Source of the DNA: Undaria pinnatifida | Taxonomy: Eukaryota > Sar > Phaeophyceae > Laminariales > Alariaceae | Reading direction: 5' to 3' | DNA: 64,000 nucleotides | Assembly (NCBI GenBank): GCA_012845835.1 | Contig: JABAKD010000009.1 | Location: 15,359,462 to 15,423,461 of the forward strand | Shown here: positions 1-10,860 of the stretch, piece after piece | Layout: every line of letters starts with the position of its first letter | Numbering within the stretch: position 1 is the first letter of the stretch | Translations under genes and position numbers: made by a program | The notes under the pieces: model-generated | Told to the model about the DNA's origin: nothing | Databases searched by the model: none | Seen by the model: the letters and a program-made list of their open reading frames with translations, nothing else

Positions 1-2800
1 GTAACGGTTTGAGTTGGGTAGGGTCGTGATTCGAATATATATGTACGTAAAAGATTTAACATGCACAAAAATAATGTACCTTTTCGCAGAGATGCGAGGT
101 TTGTGGAGGCGTTTTAGAACCCGAAGAATGTTTGAGGGGTAACACTTTCTTACTAAGCCGAGGATCTAGCGCGATGCACGTCCAGACTAACCTAAGAAAC
201 CTAAGCGGCGTACGAGAGGGCGAGGATATCCAGAAGAGTTTCGGCAGACGAAGAGAGAGAGTGGAGAACTGGTCCTTCAGTCGCCAGGTGCCTGGGGACG
301 CAGGATATCACAAACAGCAGCGCAGTACGAGACAGCGCGACAAACATTCATCGATCGACTTTCGGCTCTTCAATTTAATTTTGGTTTCTTAGTGCCGGGG
401 CGGGCGTCAGCCCGAACGAGGACGACGCAAGGAACAACGCAGCTTCCGCGGGCGGACCGGCCGCGGCCTCAGGAACACGGCGCGGGCGCTATGACCCAAG
501 CAGCGGGGCCTCAGCTTCTCGGTGTCGCCCACCTGTCACAGTAGATGCTGGTAAGCAACCGGTCGCTGGCGGCCAACACTCTCGCACACGCGGACCACAA
601 GCCCGCGACACAGCTAACATCCGCGGACAGCTCCAACCCCCGCTTCAGCCGCCCATGCAGATGGCCGACCAACGGCCGGGCTGCGTACCCGCGGAGGAAA
701 CGTTGTCACCATGGGCCGTTGGCGCAGCCGGAGCACAACCCCCCGCCGAAGCACGAATCCAGCCAACTGGCTGCCGTCGACGCGGCCATCAAGGCCAACG
801 CTCAGCAGGCGGCCAATTTGTGGGAGGTCACTGGCAGAAACCAAGTTCTTCCTGGCCCGTGGGAGCTTCAGCACGTCGGAGGAGTTGCTGCATGGCCTAC
901 TTGGACTATTCCCTGGACAGGTCACCGGCGTGTCCGAAGCTAGCACGAAACCGCTACAGTCGCTATCAGAGTTCGCCGTCGACGTTTTTTTCCTCCGGTA
1001 TGGAGGAAAGCCGGAGGAGAAAAAAACACGATTGCGAATGCCGGTAACGGCTGCAGCTGTTTCGTCCTGCACTCAAAGACGCCAGCAACCACTTTCAGGA
1101 TGAGGCGCAGAAGGTTGGGCGATAACTCCTCCGACATGAGGAAGGACTCGGTGCCTGCCAGGGACCGCCACATATCCGCCATCGGACGAGCATTGACTAT
1201 GAGGGCCGCGCTATCGCCTTGGCCAACTATCTACTAAAAACAACAGGGTACAACATGCAGATGACGACAGGAACGCTCTAGTCGCGTCGGCCTCGTTAGC
1301 CTTCGAACACTTGCGTTTGTTCGGGCCGGGAGAGGAGGCTTGACACCGATTCTAGTAACCAGAAAAAGTACACATTGAAACATTACGACCGCCGTATATA
1401 TAGCAGGGCTTCCTATCAACTCGCACAAGAAAAATTCGTTCCCGCGCGAAAGAACCGATGCGGCATCTTAAAAGGCTTCTGTTTGATCCTCGGCCCACAA
1501 GCAGAAGGCAAGCCAAAGCGAGGGTGATTCCCAGCACGGCGGGCAAGGTGTGGAACCGCTCATGCGCGAACGGGCGAGGCCACCCCGAGTTCTGCCTGAC
1601 GCAAAACTGCCTCACTTACTTTCACGTAAATCGCAAACGCAGCGCAAGCAAGGGCGACTGAACTAAGCGGGGTGCACGATCACTCAAAACGAGGGTCGCG
1701 AGCGAGGCGAAAGCCCAGGGGGTGTCGGAACAAACTCTCGAAGAGTGCCGGAACTCCTCGACGTGCATGGTCAGCCTCCACGGCAGGCCCCATTGACGGC
1801 CAGGCTCACGCCGCTGAGGTGGAGACTTTTCACGCGAACGGAACCTTTAGCACAATTGCGATTAACGATGGGAAGCAGCCGTCGATATCCAGCCCGGTAC
1901 GCGCCGCACTCGGGAAGAATTGAGGGGGAAACGCAGTTGGCGGCGCAAGGGATTCCGGAGTAGAAAATCCAACACGCATGTAGATGCTGCTCGCGAGCGT
2001 TCACGACGTACGTGCGGACAGCTAAGGAAGGAGCAAAGTCGGCCTCCGCCGCACTCGCTAAGGCAGGGCAGAATAACCAGCGGAGAAGGTAAGATAAACG
2101 TCCAAGCGGGCATTATGGTGTGAGAGTTGAGTATCCCCGTCGGGGAAAGAGCGGGGCGTAAGTTCGGGTTAGCCTGCAATATTAATTAATTCGTACATTG
2201 TACAGTGGGAAAAAAGTAACGGTGAACGGGTAAGCTGTTGGCGGCTTGCCGCACCTCACGCAGTTTTAGCACGGCAGCGAAACTGCTGATAAAAGAAGGT
2301 GAATCAGAGTTTTTGAGTCACAAACGAATCAGTTTTAAGCCAAATCTGTTTCGTTTGTAGCCCGAAATTCTGGATAACTTTTCAAATGCCGGTAGTTTTG
2401 TTGCTGTTTTGAACTGCGAATCGTGTGGCAGACCGCCAACAGCTCATAGTTTTCCGCACCGAGTCGTTCATTTTTCAATTTTTTATTAACTCGAATAATG
2501 GTTGAGCGGGAAACTGATAAATTCAGCCGGTGAGCGGACGCTGAGCGCGATGCACGTCCAGACCCCTGTACGCGGTATATGAGATCTCTTGAGATATCTA
2601 AAGAAGACATCTACGATAGTGTCAGAGTAGAAGAAGAGAGGGAGTGGAGAACTGGTCCGTCAGTCGTTACCAGGTACGTGCCTGGGGACGGAGGTTATCG
2701 TAACAGCAGCGCCGCACGCGTGAGCGTAAAAATTGTAACCGATCGACTTTCCTGCCCGCTCGCCCACCCTACTAAAGAAAGGGGGTATCAGGTTGCAACG
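1..2800. repeat. Repeat-only region bounded by two direct repeats (about 168-400 and 2545-2790)
   Basis: Both repeats share the stretch gcgatgcacgtccagac, then diverged sequence, then gtggagaactggtcc, then gtgcctggggacg, and end near cgatcgacttt. They lie about 2.4 kb apart in the same orientation, which suggests decayed long terminal repeats or two copies of one interspersed element. Inside, 810-1010 and 1025-1190 are related as an inverted pair: translating the first on plus and the second on minus gives similar peptides (RSLAETKFFL against RSLAGTESFL). No conserved gene was recognised. Open frames here are short, overlap on both strands and look like repeat-derived noise. Confidence 0.5.
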
Positions 2801-3639
2801 AGTGCGATTGTTGCGAGTTTCGAGTAGTACACAGCCTCACAGGGGAAAGAGCCTAGGTGCACATGGCTAGCATTCGAAATTAGGTTAACAGTAGCAATAT
2901 ACAACCTTCTGAAAATAAATACCTGACATCATGTACAGATGGTTGTCCACCGCGAGCACGTATATGGCCAAGGTAGGTGGATCAGGACGGCCTGTGCTCA
3001 CGAAGACACCCCAGCAGCGCCTCGGCCGCCTCTCCTAAAGGCTGTCGTACACAACCATCACCGAGGCAAAAACCAAGAAGTTGAGAGCTGGACCGAGGCA
3101 GAGAAAAACGACCGGCGCGAGTAACCGGATCGAGTGCCGTGGCGAAGTACTCGAAAACCATTAAACAGTAGCGACCTATGAAGACTACAAATAATCTTCG
3201 CTGAAAGTTCGTGTATCTCCAGCGCGGCGTGGGGGGCTCTAGCCCGGTCAACAGCAATATTAATGGCAGTGCAACCGCTGCCCCAGGCTCATTCACCATG
3301 CCAATCGCTGTGGCGCGACGTTCGGGGAGGTCTGGCATAAACCTTGAGTGCTTGGAGGTTGGCGGCGTAATGAGTACTCATGGTAAAAGGTGAGGTTCGT
3401 AACAAGCCGAATACCGTCACCAAGGTATGGACACCGTCGGGACCGACAGGTCGGGGTCCTACGATGTACCGGGAGGTGCGTCAATTACGCTCGGAGCAGT
3501 GCGAACAGTGCGTCAAATGGCGTTCGATGCGGTGGTACGCCTGGCTTTACGGTGTACAACGCACACGTGCCAAGATCGAAGGCATTTTCATTAAACTGAA
3601 AGTGTTTGTTCGTACCAGGTATGTCATCCTCTACGCCGG

Positions 3640-3925
3640 TTTGTCCTCCGCCGCGATCGATGCGGTTGGCGCTGAGTAAAGCAGCGAGGGCACGGAATCT
3701 TCGAAGGCGTCGAAACCTAGTGACTGATACATAACATGCAGCAATGCTAGCCAGCACACTATCCCATTCTCCCGCGACCTCGTCTGCGACGCGACCGGCA
3801 GAATGGGATAGTGTGCTGGCTAATATTTCTTCACGCCACCAACCACAAGGGTTCGACACCTCCCAATCTTCCACGCCCATGCTGTTTCACCCCAAGCTAA
3901 TAGCATCGATGGCGGTTGTTACGAC
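3640..3925. repeat. Fold-back (long inverted repeat) element with perfect 23-bp central hairpin
   Basis: The arms 3748-3770 and 3800-3822 are exact reverse complements over 23 bases (tagccagcacactatcccattct), separated by 29 bases. Imperfect pairing continues outward to about 3640 and 3925: the left arm carries ggcgctgagtaaagcag and gaaggcgtcgaaacctagtg, and the right arm carries their decayed complements. Related hairpins occur near 10,670-10,750, 24,650-24,740 and 26,380-26,465. No protein is recognisable. It could be a non-autonomous DNA element or a hairpin-transcript source. Confidence 0.75.
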
Positions 3926-4159
3926 AAAGGTGTTTCGTACCGGTAGGATTTTGGGGATTTCCACATTTGATTACGGATTATTGTAGCAGGGAAAGTGAGG
4001 CGTTTTGGTGGCAGGCAATTAGCTTGCGCATGATACTTTGCCACGTGATACCCACCTGTCTCACTCAGTGGTTCGATAATATACATGAGCTTAGCGTGAT
4101 CACCTGGGAGTCTAGCTTGTCCCGTGTCCGTCCATATAAGACCTGTCAACGCTTTTAGG
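3920..4159 (+). repeat. Interspersed repeat, near-identical copy at 10,159-10,401
   Basis: About 240 bases from acgacaaaggtg to caacgctttta recur at 10,159-10,401 with only scattered substitutions and a short indel. Shared blocks include gtgaggcgttttggtgg, gatactttgccacgtgatac and gagcttagcgtgatcacctg. In both places the repeat lies beside a fold-back element, but on opposite sides of it. This fits a module that belongs to the same family or inserts preferentially nearby. Confidence 0.85.
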
Positions 4160-4289
4160 ATCAGGCAACACGATATCGCGAAGGTACCTACAATCCTCTT
4201 GCGCTACGGCATTGGTTACGGATAAGCCCACGATGGGTTAGGGATTTGTACATGATGACTTCAGAGCAAGCGGGCCCCAATCGAGATGT

Positions 4290-4690
4290 GAGAGACTATA
4301 CAGCAAACCGCCCACTCCCACCACTCGCCTCAGCCAGTGACGCGTCCTTCTCTTCGCGTTCCTTGGCGTTCTCCTTCAACTCCCTTATCTCTTCCAGCAG
4401 TGCTGCTGTATGGTCTTTCGCATCTCGATCAGGGTCTGCTTAGGGCGAGAGGTTTTAAAGGATATGTTGGTTTACCTCTTCATCACTCTTGCCACACTCT
4501 AACATGGCCAGCTCATCAGCCGTCTTGTCGACTTTACCGAGATAATCAAGGGGGTCTTGTCCCTCTTCCATGTGCATGGTGTCAAGCTCACGCTTGAGCC
4601 TGTAGGCGACTGGCCGTTCCGGGGGTTGGTAGGGAGTTTGATGTGGCTTGCTAACCAAACACGACCTGACATTGCAAATGCGGTTAGGGC
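4290..4690 (-). pseudogene. Ty1/copia-type Gag fragment, frameshifted
   Basis: Read on minus, one frame gives ELDTMHMEEGQDPLDYLGK followed by VDKTADELAML and SDEEVNQHIL. This resembles the UBN2/retrotransposon Gag domain of Ty1/copia elements, where an LKxxLxxxKM..g.s..ehl pattern precedes a leucine-rich helix. The frame stops near 4455. A second frame continues with a charged coiled segment (LLEEIRELKENAKEREEKD, about 4310-4400), the usual composition after the Gag helix bundle. The reading frame is therefore broken at least once. No protease, integrase or reverse transcriptase is adjacent, so this is an isolated dead fragment. The family call rests on pattern recognition only. Confidence 0.6.
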
Positions 4691-5000
4691 CGTAGGTAGC
4701 TAGGTATGCGAATACCGTGTATGACAGTGTATACCACACTCCATCTTGTATACCACACCCCCACGGTATACCACCCGGGTGGCCATTATTCTGAAATCCT
4801 AAACGACCACCCGAGTTGTCACCCAGGGTACGGTGCATACCACACCCCCTGAGGTAATGCCTCATTATCATTATGACACCCCCAAGTTATCGTCGCGGGT
4901 GAAAGCGTGCCGATCAACAAAACGAGTACCGGTACCGAGATACCACAGCAGCAGCAGCACACCAGGTTTGCGAGAGTACCACAGCTTACCATATGGAGAC
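4690..5000. repeat. GTATACCAC-rich repeat, related to 5998-6170
   Basis: Segment 4757-4850 (cggtataccacccgggtgg, then aaacgaccaccc, then gggtacggtgcataccacac) matches 5998-6085 in the same orientation. The same vocabulary (ataccacaccc, ttatcaccg) reappears at 37,440-37,560 and 38,460-38,800. Nearby 4990-5100 resembles 37,590-37,720, both carrying a gacaccagcatggagg-like block, so the loci near 5 kb and 37.5 kb probably carry copies of one larger element. Confidence 0.65.
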
Positions 5001-5217
5001 CAGCAGCATGGAGGTGGAAGAGGTGCAGAGCCGAAGTGCAAGCGTGGTCCATCGCAATGGGCAAAACATGTCTGCGGCTCAGAAAACTCCTGCTGCGGTT
5101 CCAGGCTCGATCGCGTCAAATTTTGGCCGTTGTGCACAATTCACATATGTGCCTAATCCTAAGACGATGACTCGGATGTAGAAGAAGTGGCCTGGGGTGG
5201 TGTGGGGCTTCCGGCGA

Positions 5218-5509
5218 TTAATGTCGTTGTTGTGGACTGATGTTGTTGCTGCGAAGTACCTCACGTCCATGATGGAGTGCGCTTGGTACCGGTAGTCCAC
5301 GTATGTAGCTTACCTTTGCAGCACATGTTGCGTGACCGGCTGTGGTTAAAAACAGCATGGTGCCATTCATGGAAGTTCTGTTTTTTAACCGTTTTGCAGC
5401 TTTTTTGTTTCTCACAAGTCTTCCCTACTTTATGCTTTTCTTGTATTATGTTTGCTATCTCTACCGGTATCTTAATGCATGCCGCTTTGCATCTATTGCC
5501 TGTTTTCAT
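5218..5509 (-). other. Unrecognised Cys/Lys-rich open frames
   Basis: Two overlapping minus-strand frames (5261-5509 and 5218-5415) encode basic peptides rich in Lys, Cys and His, for example KVGKTCEKQKSCKTVKKQ. They lie between copies of the GTATACCAC repeat and upstream, on the same strand, of the copia Gag fragment, so they are probably part of a decayed mobile element. I do not recognise a domain. There are no clear splice sites or a convincing start. Confidence 0.25.
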
Positions 5510-5784
5510 ATTTGTTCATGCGCTCATCATGCGTTAGGGTACGGTAGTGTACTCCGTGTCAAAAGGAGATATTGGCCACCATCCCCGGCTTGAATAACAT
5601 TGGATTGCCATCAAGGGAGCAACCTGTAGGTAGCTGCGCAGGGGAATTATTACAATAAAAAAATTGCTTTCAGATCGAATCGCGTGAAATACGGTACCGG
5701 TACGGTACTCGTACAGCTTTGAGGTGTGCTACGCCACCGCGTTGTTAGCACACCCCTTACCACCGGTATCACACGCCTTTGTAT

Positions 5785-6000
5785 CGTACCTGCCCGGAGT
5801 GTGGCAGCGAAACTCCTTTGCAACCGGTGCTGTCACACCCGATACTATCACACTACGTGCCGCCTGCCTGGAGTGCGGCGGAGAAAACTTGCAACCGCTG
5901 CTATCACACCCGTTATTATCACACCCCCGTTTGCCTCGAATATGGTAGCAAGACTAGTTTGAAACCACTGTCATCACCCCCCATGTTATCACACCCCTAC
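5785..6000 (+). repeat. Three imperfect tandem copies of a unit of about 68 bp (TATCACACC-rich)
   Basis: The unit begins with a tgcccggagtgtggcagcg-like block, continues with ttgcaaccggtgctgtcacacc and ends with atactatcacac. It is seen three times between about 5798 and 5998 with substitutions and small indels. It leads into the GTATACCAC repeat at 5998. The units stay open in one frame (CPECGSETPLQP-like), but this is shared decay of a repeat, not evidence for a gene. Confidence 0.65.
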
Positions 6001-6199
6001 GGTATACCACCCGGGGTGGTGAATAATCTAAAATCCCAAACGACCACCCACTTTATCACCGGGGGTACGGTGTATACCACACACCCACGGTATACCACCC
6101 CGGGTGAAAAAATTCCAAAACCCAAAATATTATCATCGGGGGTGTGGTATACACTGTCATATACGGTAAGCCGAGGGAGGTACACTGGAGGACTGCGAT

Positions 6200-7540
6200 T
6201 GGTATTTTAGAGTACAAGGGGTCCGCATGGGTGCCGGCGAGGGGTCCGCACGGGCGCCGGCATTCGCCGGCGCCCATGCTTCGGGTAGGGCAGGGCAGCA
6301 CTTCGACGAAATAAGTTGTAGATGTCCGATTTGACGTTGAAGTTTAAAGTAATGCCAAGAGTTTAATACGAACATGAGATTCTGAAGGTCGTAATTTGAC
6401 AGAAGAAAAAACGTCATATACAACAAAGAAGGCAATAATAGGCGAAACACACCGTTGGGTTGTTAAATGCACCGGCAAGTAAAAGTTGGCGTATATCAAA
6501 CAATAATACCGAAAAGAGTATTGAGAACCTGCTTCGCCTCTAGGCGAAACGAAAGAGGACTTCGCATCAATGAAGAAAATGCACTGCTGTCCCAGTGGCG
6601 ACGGAGGTTTGAAATCGACAGCATGCAAAGTCGGTTTGCATCAAGCGTCGACATGGGGCCATGTCAGCCGGCGAGGTTTTGGGAGCAGAGCTTTGCCTGA
6701 AGGCTGTCGCATTGCTCTGCGTGGTCACCCGGGCGAGGAGGAAAACGAAGAAGAGGAGAGCTATCTTCTCGTTGCGGCGGCGTTGTCAAAGATCGATGCG
6801 GGAGTGGCTTTGCTCGTGCGGGAGGTTGGCGTAGCGCTTCTTCTCTGTTTTTACTCGGGAAGGCGGGATATGTGTATCTGCTGTCTTTGCTTCGCGCGTG
6901 CTTTCAAGTTTTCGAAATCGGGCGCGTCCCCTCAAAAAATAATATGCGGAGTGTCTCTACCATGACGACTGCTGACAGTGCTGTGTGTATTTTCTACTTA
7001 GAGACGTGCTGTGTGTATTATGTACTGGTAGCATTTTTTCATTTCGGACTGTGCGCATAGCGGAAGGTCAATATTTGGTATTTTTTCATTTCGGACTGCA
7101 AATCCAACTTCAGAAAAAATTAGGAGCAGACACTCTAATATCTTCTTTCAGGATGTACTATTAATACTGCACCAAAAAAAAAAACAATCTGTAAACAAGC
7201 TTTGCCTAAAGAATGGACAAACAAAAGTTAAAAATTCCCGGAAAAGGGTAGGGGTGGTGTGTGTGGTAGTCAGATAGATACCTTTGCAACATTTTTTTTT
7301 TCTTCATCCCATTTATTATCCTCGTACTACTCTCGCCCTCCCAGTAGTATAACTCAGATCAGGGGTCACATACCGGGCCCTCCTCTCCCCTCCCCACTTC
7401 GGCAAGAGCCTTCATTTTTATCGCGAGAAGAAGTCAGCATTTTTTTCCCCTCGTCGACTCGCGTCGAATTGTATACCCAACCACGCTGCTAGGCGCTCTA
7501 AGCAGCTGATCCCTTTCTGTTGTTGCATTTGTGCAAATAA
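6200..7540. other. No gene or recognised element
   Basis: AT-richer sequence with homopolymer runs. The sequence gtattttttcatttcggactg-like occurs twice around 7030 and 7080. Open frames are short and without family resemblance. I see nothing supportable here. Confidence 0.4.
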
Positions 7541-7545
7541 AGTCA

Positions 7546-7625
7546 AATCTCATCACGGTGGGAATCGAAGTCAAGGACAAACGCTAGTAGTATTTGAGGG
7601 TAACCACTAGACCACCGGGGCGACC
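7546..7625 (-). repeat. tRNA-derived SINE head
   Basis: Read on minus, the segment has an A-box-like gtggtctagtggttacc and, about 40 bases on, a B-box-like gacttcgattccc, with the spacing of a tRNA gene. The flanking stems do not pair as a working tRNA, so a SINE head is the better call. Confidence 0.55.
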
Positions 7626-8029
7626 GCCTGACAATCAAATAAAACCAAACAGGATCTTTGCATAGCATATAGCGATTACATTCCCCCGAAATTGTCCTAT
7701 AGGCTATTACAATGGTTGACGCCGCGATACCCAGAGAGGTGTTGCCTGTGGTGTCAGTCAACATCATTTACTCCTGCTCTTGAAGCTCGGAATTTGAAAA
7801 CAGCGTACCAGGTATATATCGTCGACTATTATTATTAGTCCAGATTATTTACTGCTGTATCATCGATTGCTCGCGCACAAATGTTGTCAAGAACATACCT
7901 ATTATTTTAGATGGTGCTGTCATCGATTAGTACATCACGCGTTGACCCGTCCTCGGAATAGCATCTGCCCAGGAATCCAAAATCCGTACTCGTCGCTGAT
8001 TCTCGGATGTGTCTCTTACCCCCCGTAGT

Positions 8030-8125
8030 ATGCGTTGACGACCAGGTAGGGGACGGATAAGGAAGGGCGAGGGGCGTTGGACGGCGCCCTTCGAACAAAG
8101 CGATTTGACCGAGAAATCCTATAGC
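8030..8125 (+). repeat. Interspersed repeat, second copy at 8935-9025
   Basis: The block ggggacggataaggaaggg ... cgaacaaagcgatttgacc ... gagaaatcc recurs at 8935-9025 in the same orientation with a few changes. It lies next to tRNA-like SINE heads in both copies. Confidence 0.65.
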
Positions 8126-8156
8126 ACTACCCACTGAGCTTCTTAATCACTTGACT

Positions 8157-8300
8157 CAGTGGCTCAGGGGGTAGTGCTACATATGTTGTCGAGTTCGTAA
8201 ACTGATCATTACCGACTTATTAACAGGGATTTCCAGGGCTCTCCCCTCGCCACTGACTACAGCAGTAGTTGTAGTAGTAGTAGTAGTAGTAGTACTGAGC
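8157..8300 (+). repeat. tRNA-derived SINE with (TAG)n tail
   Basis: The head has an A-box-like tggctcagggggtagtgct and a B-box-like gagttcgtaaac. The body ends in a (gta)n microsatellite near 8262-8295. A second plus-strand copy follows at about 8411-8545 (ctcagtgggttatgct head, ctctccacgtactac end), and an inverted head lies at 8602-8686. Confidence 0.65.
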
Positions 8301-8410
8301 AAACTACCAAAAAAAACATTCATAATGTCTTCTGCGCGCACGCTTGAAAAAGACAAATATGACGTCGGTGAGAATCGAACTCACGACACATAGCACTACC
8401 CAATGTCACG

Positions 8411-8545
8411 TGACTCAGTAACTCAGTGGGTTATGCTAAAAAAACAAGCAAATATGTTTTCAAATTCGTCAATTAATCCTCACCGACTTCGTAACAGGGA
8501 TCTCCGGGGCTATCCCCTCTCCACGTACTACAGTAGTACTCAGGA
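8411..8545 (+). repeat. tRNA-derived SINE, second copy
   Basis: The head actcagtgggttatgct and the body tcctcaccgacttcgtaac ... cagggatctccggggct match the copy at 8157-8300 with substitutions. Just upstream, 8362-8400 is the inverted B-box end of another copy (gagaatcgaactcacgac), so copies are nested or head-to-head. Confidence 0.6.
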
Positions 8546-8601
8546 TAACACTATCATAGCCATTCATAACGTCTCCAGCGCGCACGCTCCTGAATACCAA
8601 A

Positions 8602-8686
8602 TATGATCTCGGTGATAATCGTATCGAACTCGCGACACCCCCTTCGTTGGTTATATAGCACTATACCCACTGAGCCGAAAGGCAAC
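8602..8686 (-). repeat. tRNA-derived SINE head, complete A and B boxes
   Basis: On minus the sequence reads ggctcagtgggtatagtgct and then gcgagttcgatacgattat, the best preserved tRNA-like pair of promoter boxes in this cluster. Confidence 0.6.
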
Positions 8687-9267
8687 AACACACAGCAGTA
8701 GTAGCTACGATAGAGCAAGCGCTTCGAGGCGGCCATTAAAAAAGCATCGCCGGGAAGAAATTTGGATGCCATTTTTGGAAATGATGCCAATTTGGAAATG
8801 TTGTCCGTTGATTTATTCGAATTAGCTCTGCATATGCCAAGATCCAAGAATAGCTCGGGCGTATACCGCCCAAAATACAAAAAAAAACGCACTTGTCGCT
8901 TATCTCGCTCAGCCGCCATCTGCGTTCACGTCGAGGTGCGGAACGGATAAGGCAGGGCGAGGGGCCTTGGAGCCGCCCCCCGAAGACGGCGTTCGAACGA
9001 AGCGATTTGACCGAGAAATTCCAGCTTCGAGAATCTCATCCTGAGGCCGAGACGAAAAAAAACTCCTGACCAAACCCCTGTCCCCTCAAAAAAATAATCA
9101 TTACATATGTATGTTTTCGCTACGAGCAATCTTGGGATTACGCTTCAGAGGGGCAGCGGACTTGAGTATACGCCGATGCTGACTATGCTAGTAACTACTG
9201 ATAGGAGGTCGGTGTCTGGTGGGGCGGTTATGTGCGTGGGGCATGCGTGTGCTGGTTTTCGAAATCT

Positions 9268-9633
9268 CAGAAGTGCGTGAGGCTTTCGACGACATAATCC
9301 GAGTACGTAGCACTTGCTGACTTTATCAAGGAGGCGACGTTTTTTAGATATGTATGGGGTTTCATTTTTCCTGGTTTTGGGCCGCAGTGTATCAGGGTTT
9401 TTGAGGATAATGAGGGGGTGGTACCGCTAGCGCAGAATCCGATATGCACATCAAACTCGAAGCACATCGATATTCGCCACCATTTTCTGAGAGAACTTGT
9501 ATTCCGGGGAGAATTTGATATTATTTCCGTGGAGTTAGAAAATGCAGCGTGCAGACGTCTTAACGAAAGCTCTCCCCACGGATACATTTTGTTTTTACCG
9601 GAAATTTCTGATAACTTTTTTGGGGGGGAAGGG
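9268..9633 (+). pseudogene. Ty1/copia RNase H / Pol C-terminus, inactivated
   Basis: The plus frame carries the C-terminal signature of copia polyproteins: STT*SEYVAL (normally S..E.EY.AL), then VFEDNEGVVPLAQNP, SKHIDIRHHFLRE and EFDIISVELEN, and after a frame change RADVLTKALP. Known copia Pol proteins end in this order: Ser-Glu-Tyr helix, D-N..a..l..np, K-H-I-D-I-R-y-H, and aD.lTK.L. Two lesions are visible. An in-frame TAA at 9295-9297 replaces the conserved Glu, and a one-base insertion near 9548 shifts the last motif into another frame. No reverse transcriptase lies upstream, so this is a truncated remnant. Confidence 0.85.
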
Positions 9634-10139
9634 CACACACAACAGTAGTAATATCTTGGTTTCAGAGTAAGATTTTTTTAATCGTCAGTTTTTCGGGGAG
9701 TTATTTAGTTGTTCGAAATCGAGTGTGTTCCCCCTTTTAATATGATAGCAGTGAAAGATGCAATTTTTCGGGAGTGTTCGATGCTTGATATGGTTATCTC
9801 CAGCACGTAGAGAGACAGCTGGTTGTTACTGTTTTCGTTTTTGTTTTTGATGTGGCAAATCTGATCTTGAGCGCGAGCATCTGATTTTTGTTTGAGAAGA
9901 ATTGATTTTAGACCTTTGATTCAGAATTTGAATTTCGCTTTGGAGAATTAAACATCTATTTTTGGTTTTTTTTTTTTTCTCGAGTCAGTAAGATGTATCG
10001 ATACTTTAGTATCCACTACAGCAGTGTGACGTTGTATTATGCATACACTACGCTGGGTGATATTGATGATATATTTTCCAGGGGGGGGTTGGTAGTATAC
10101 TGAGCAGGGGGGATGTTTGTTGTGCAGCGGAGGGGGGAT

Positions 10140-10860
10140 GTTGGTTGTCCTCTGGTTTACGACAAAGTTATTTTGTACCGGTAGAATTTTGGGGAATTTC
10201 GTGTTTGATGAAGGATTATTGTAGCGGGGAAAGTGAGGCGTTTTGGTGGCGGGCAATTCGCTTGCGGATGATACTTTGCCACGTGATACCCACCTGTCTC
10301 ACTCGGTGCTTCGATAATATACATGAGCTTAGCGTGATCACCTGGGAGTCTACTGTAGCTTGTCCCCTGTCCGTCCATATAAGACCTGTCAACGCTTTTA
10401 GGGCCAGCCAACATGGAGGCGGTTACCGACGTAGCGGATGATCTAGGCACCAGCAGTTTCTGAAAAATGCTGATTCCCTCGAGCTGATGGAGAAAAACGT
10501 ACCATCGCATCGGACGCCGTCGTTAACGCTGCCCCCGGAGCAACTGACGCGCTTTTCCCTGCCGTTGCCAGCAGCCGTCTCCCCGATGCGATTGGCGCTG
10601 AGTGAAATACCACGAGCATGGAAGAGTCGGAGGCATCGAAACCTAGTGGCTGTTGGCACAAAGCAAATGTTAGCCAGCACACTATTTCAATTCTCCCGCC
10701 GCCTCGTGGATTCCTACGCAGCCAACAGAAGTGAATAGGGTGCTGGCCAACAATGCTCCATACCACCAACGACTAGGTTTCGACCCCTCCGAATCTTACA
10801 TGTCCATACTGTTTTGCTTAGCCCCAATCGCATCGGTTGGCCGCTTTCGGCGGCGGGGTT
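10140..10860. repeat. Second copy of the fold-back element with adjoining module
   Basis: 10,159-10,401 duplicates 3920-4159. Then 10,560-10,830 holds the fold-back core: gcgattggcgctgagtgaaa, gaggcatcgaaacctagtgg and ttagccagcacacta on the left, and a mutated complement (gggtgctggccaaca, ctaggtttcgacccctccg, cccaatcgcatcg) on the right. This hairpin is more decayed than the one at 3748-3822. Confidence 0.7.

Noticed and set aside
168-2790. Complete LTR retrotransposon
   Set aside because: The terminal-like repeats are too diverged, no TG...CA ends or target duplication were seen, and no Gag or Pol is recognisable between them.
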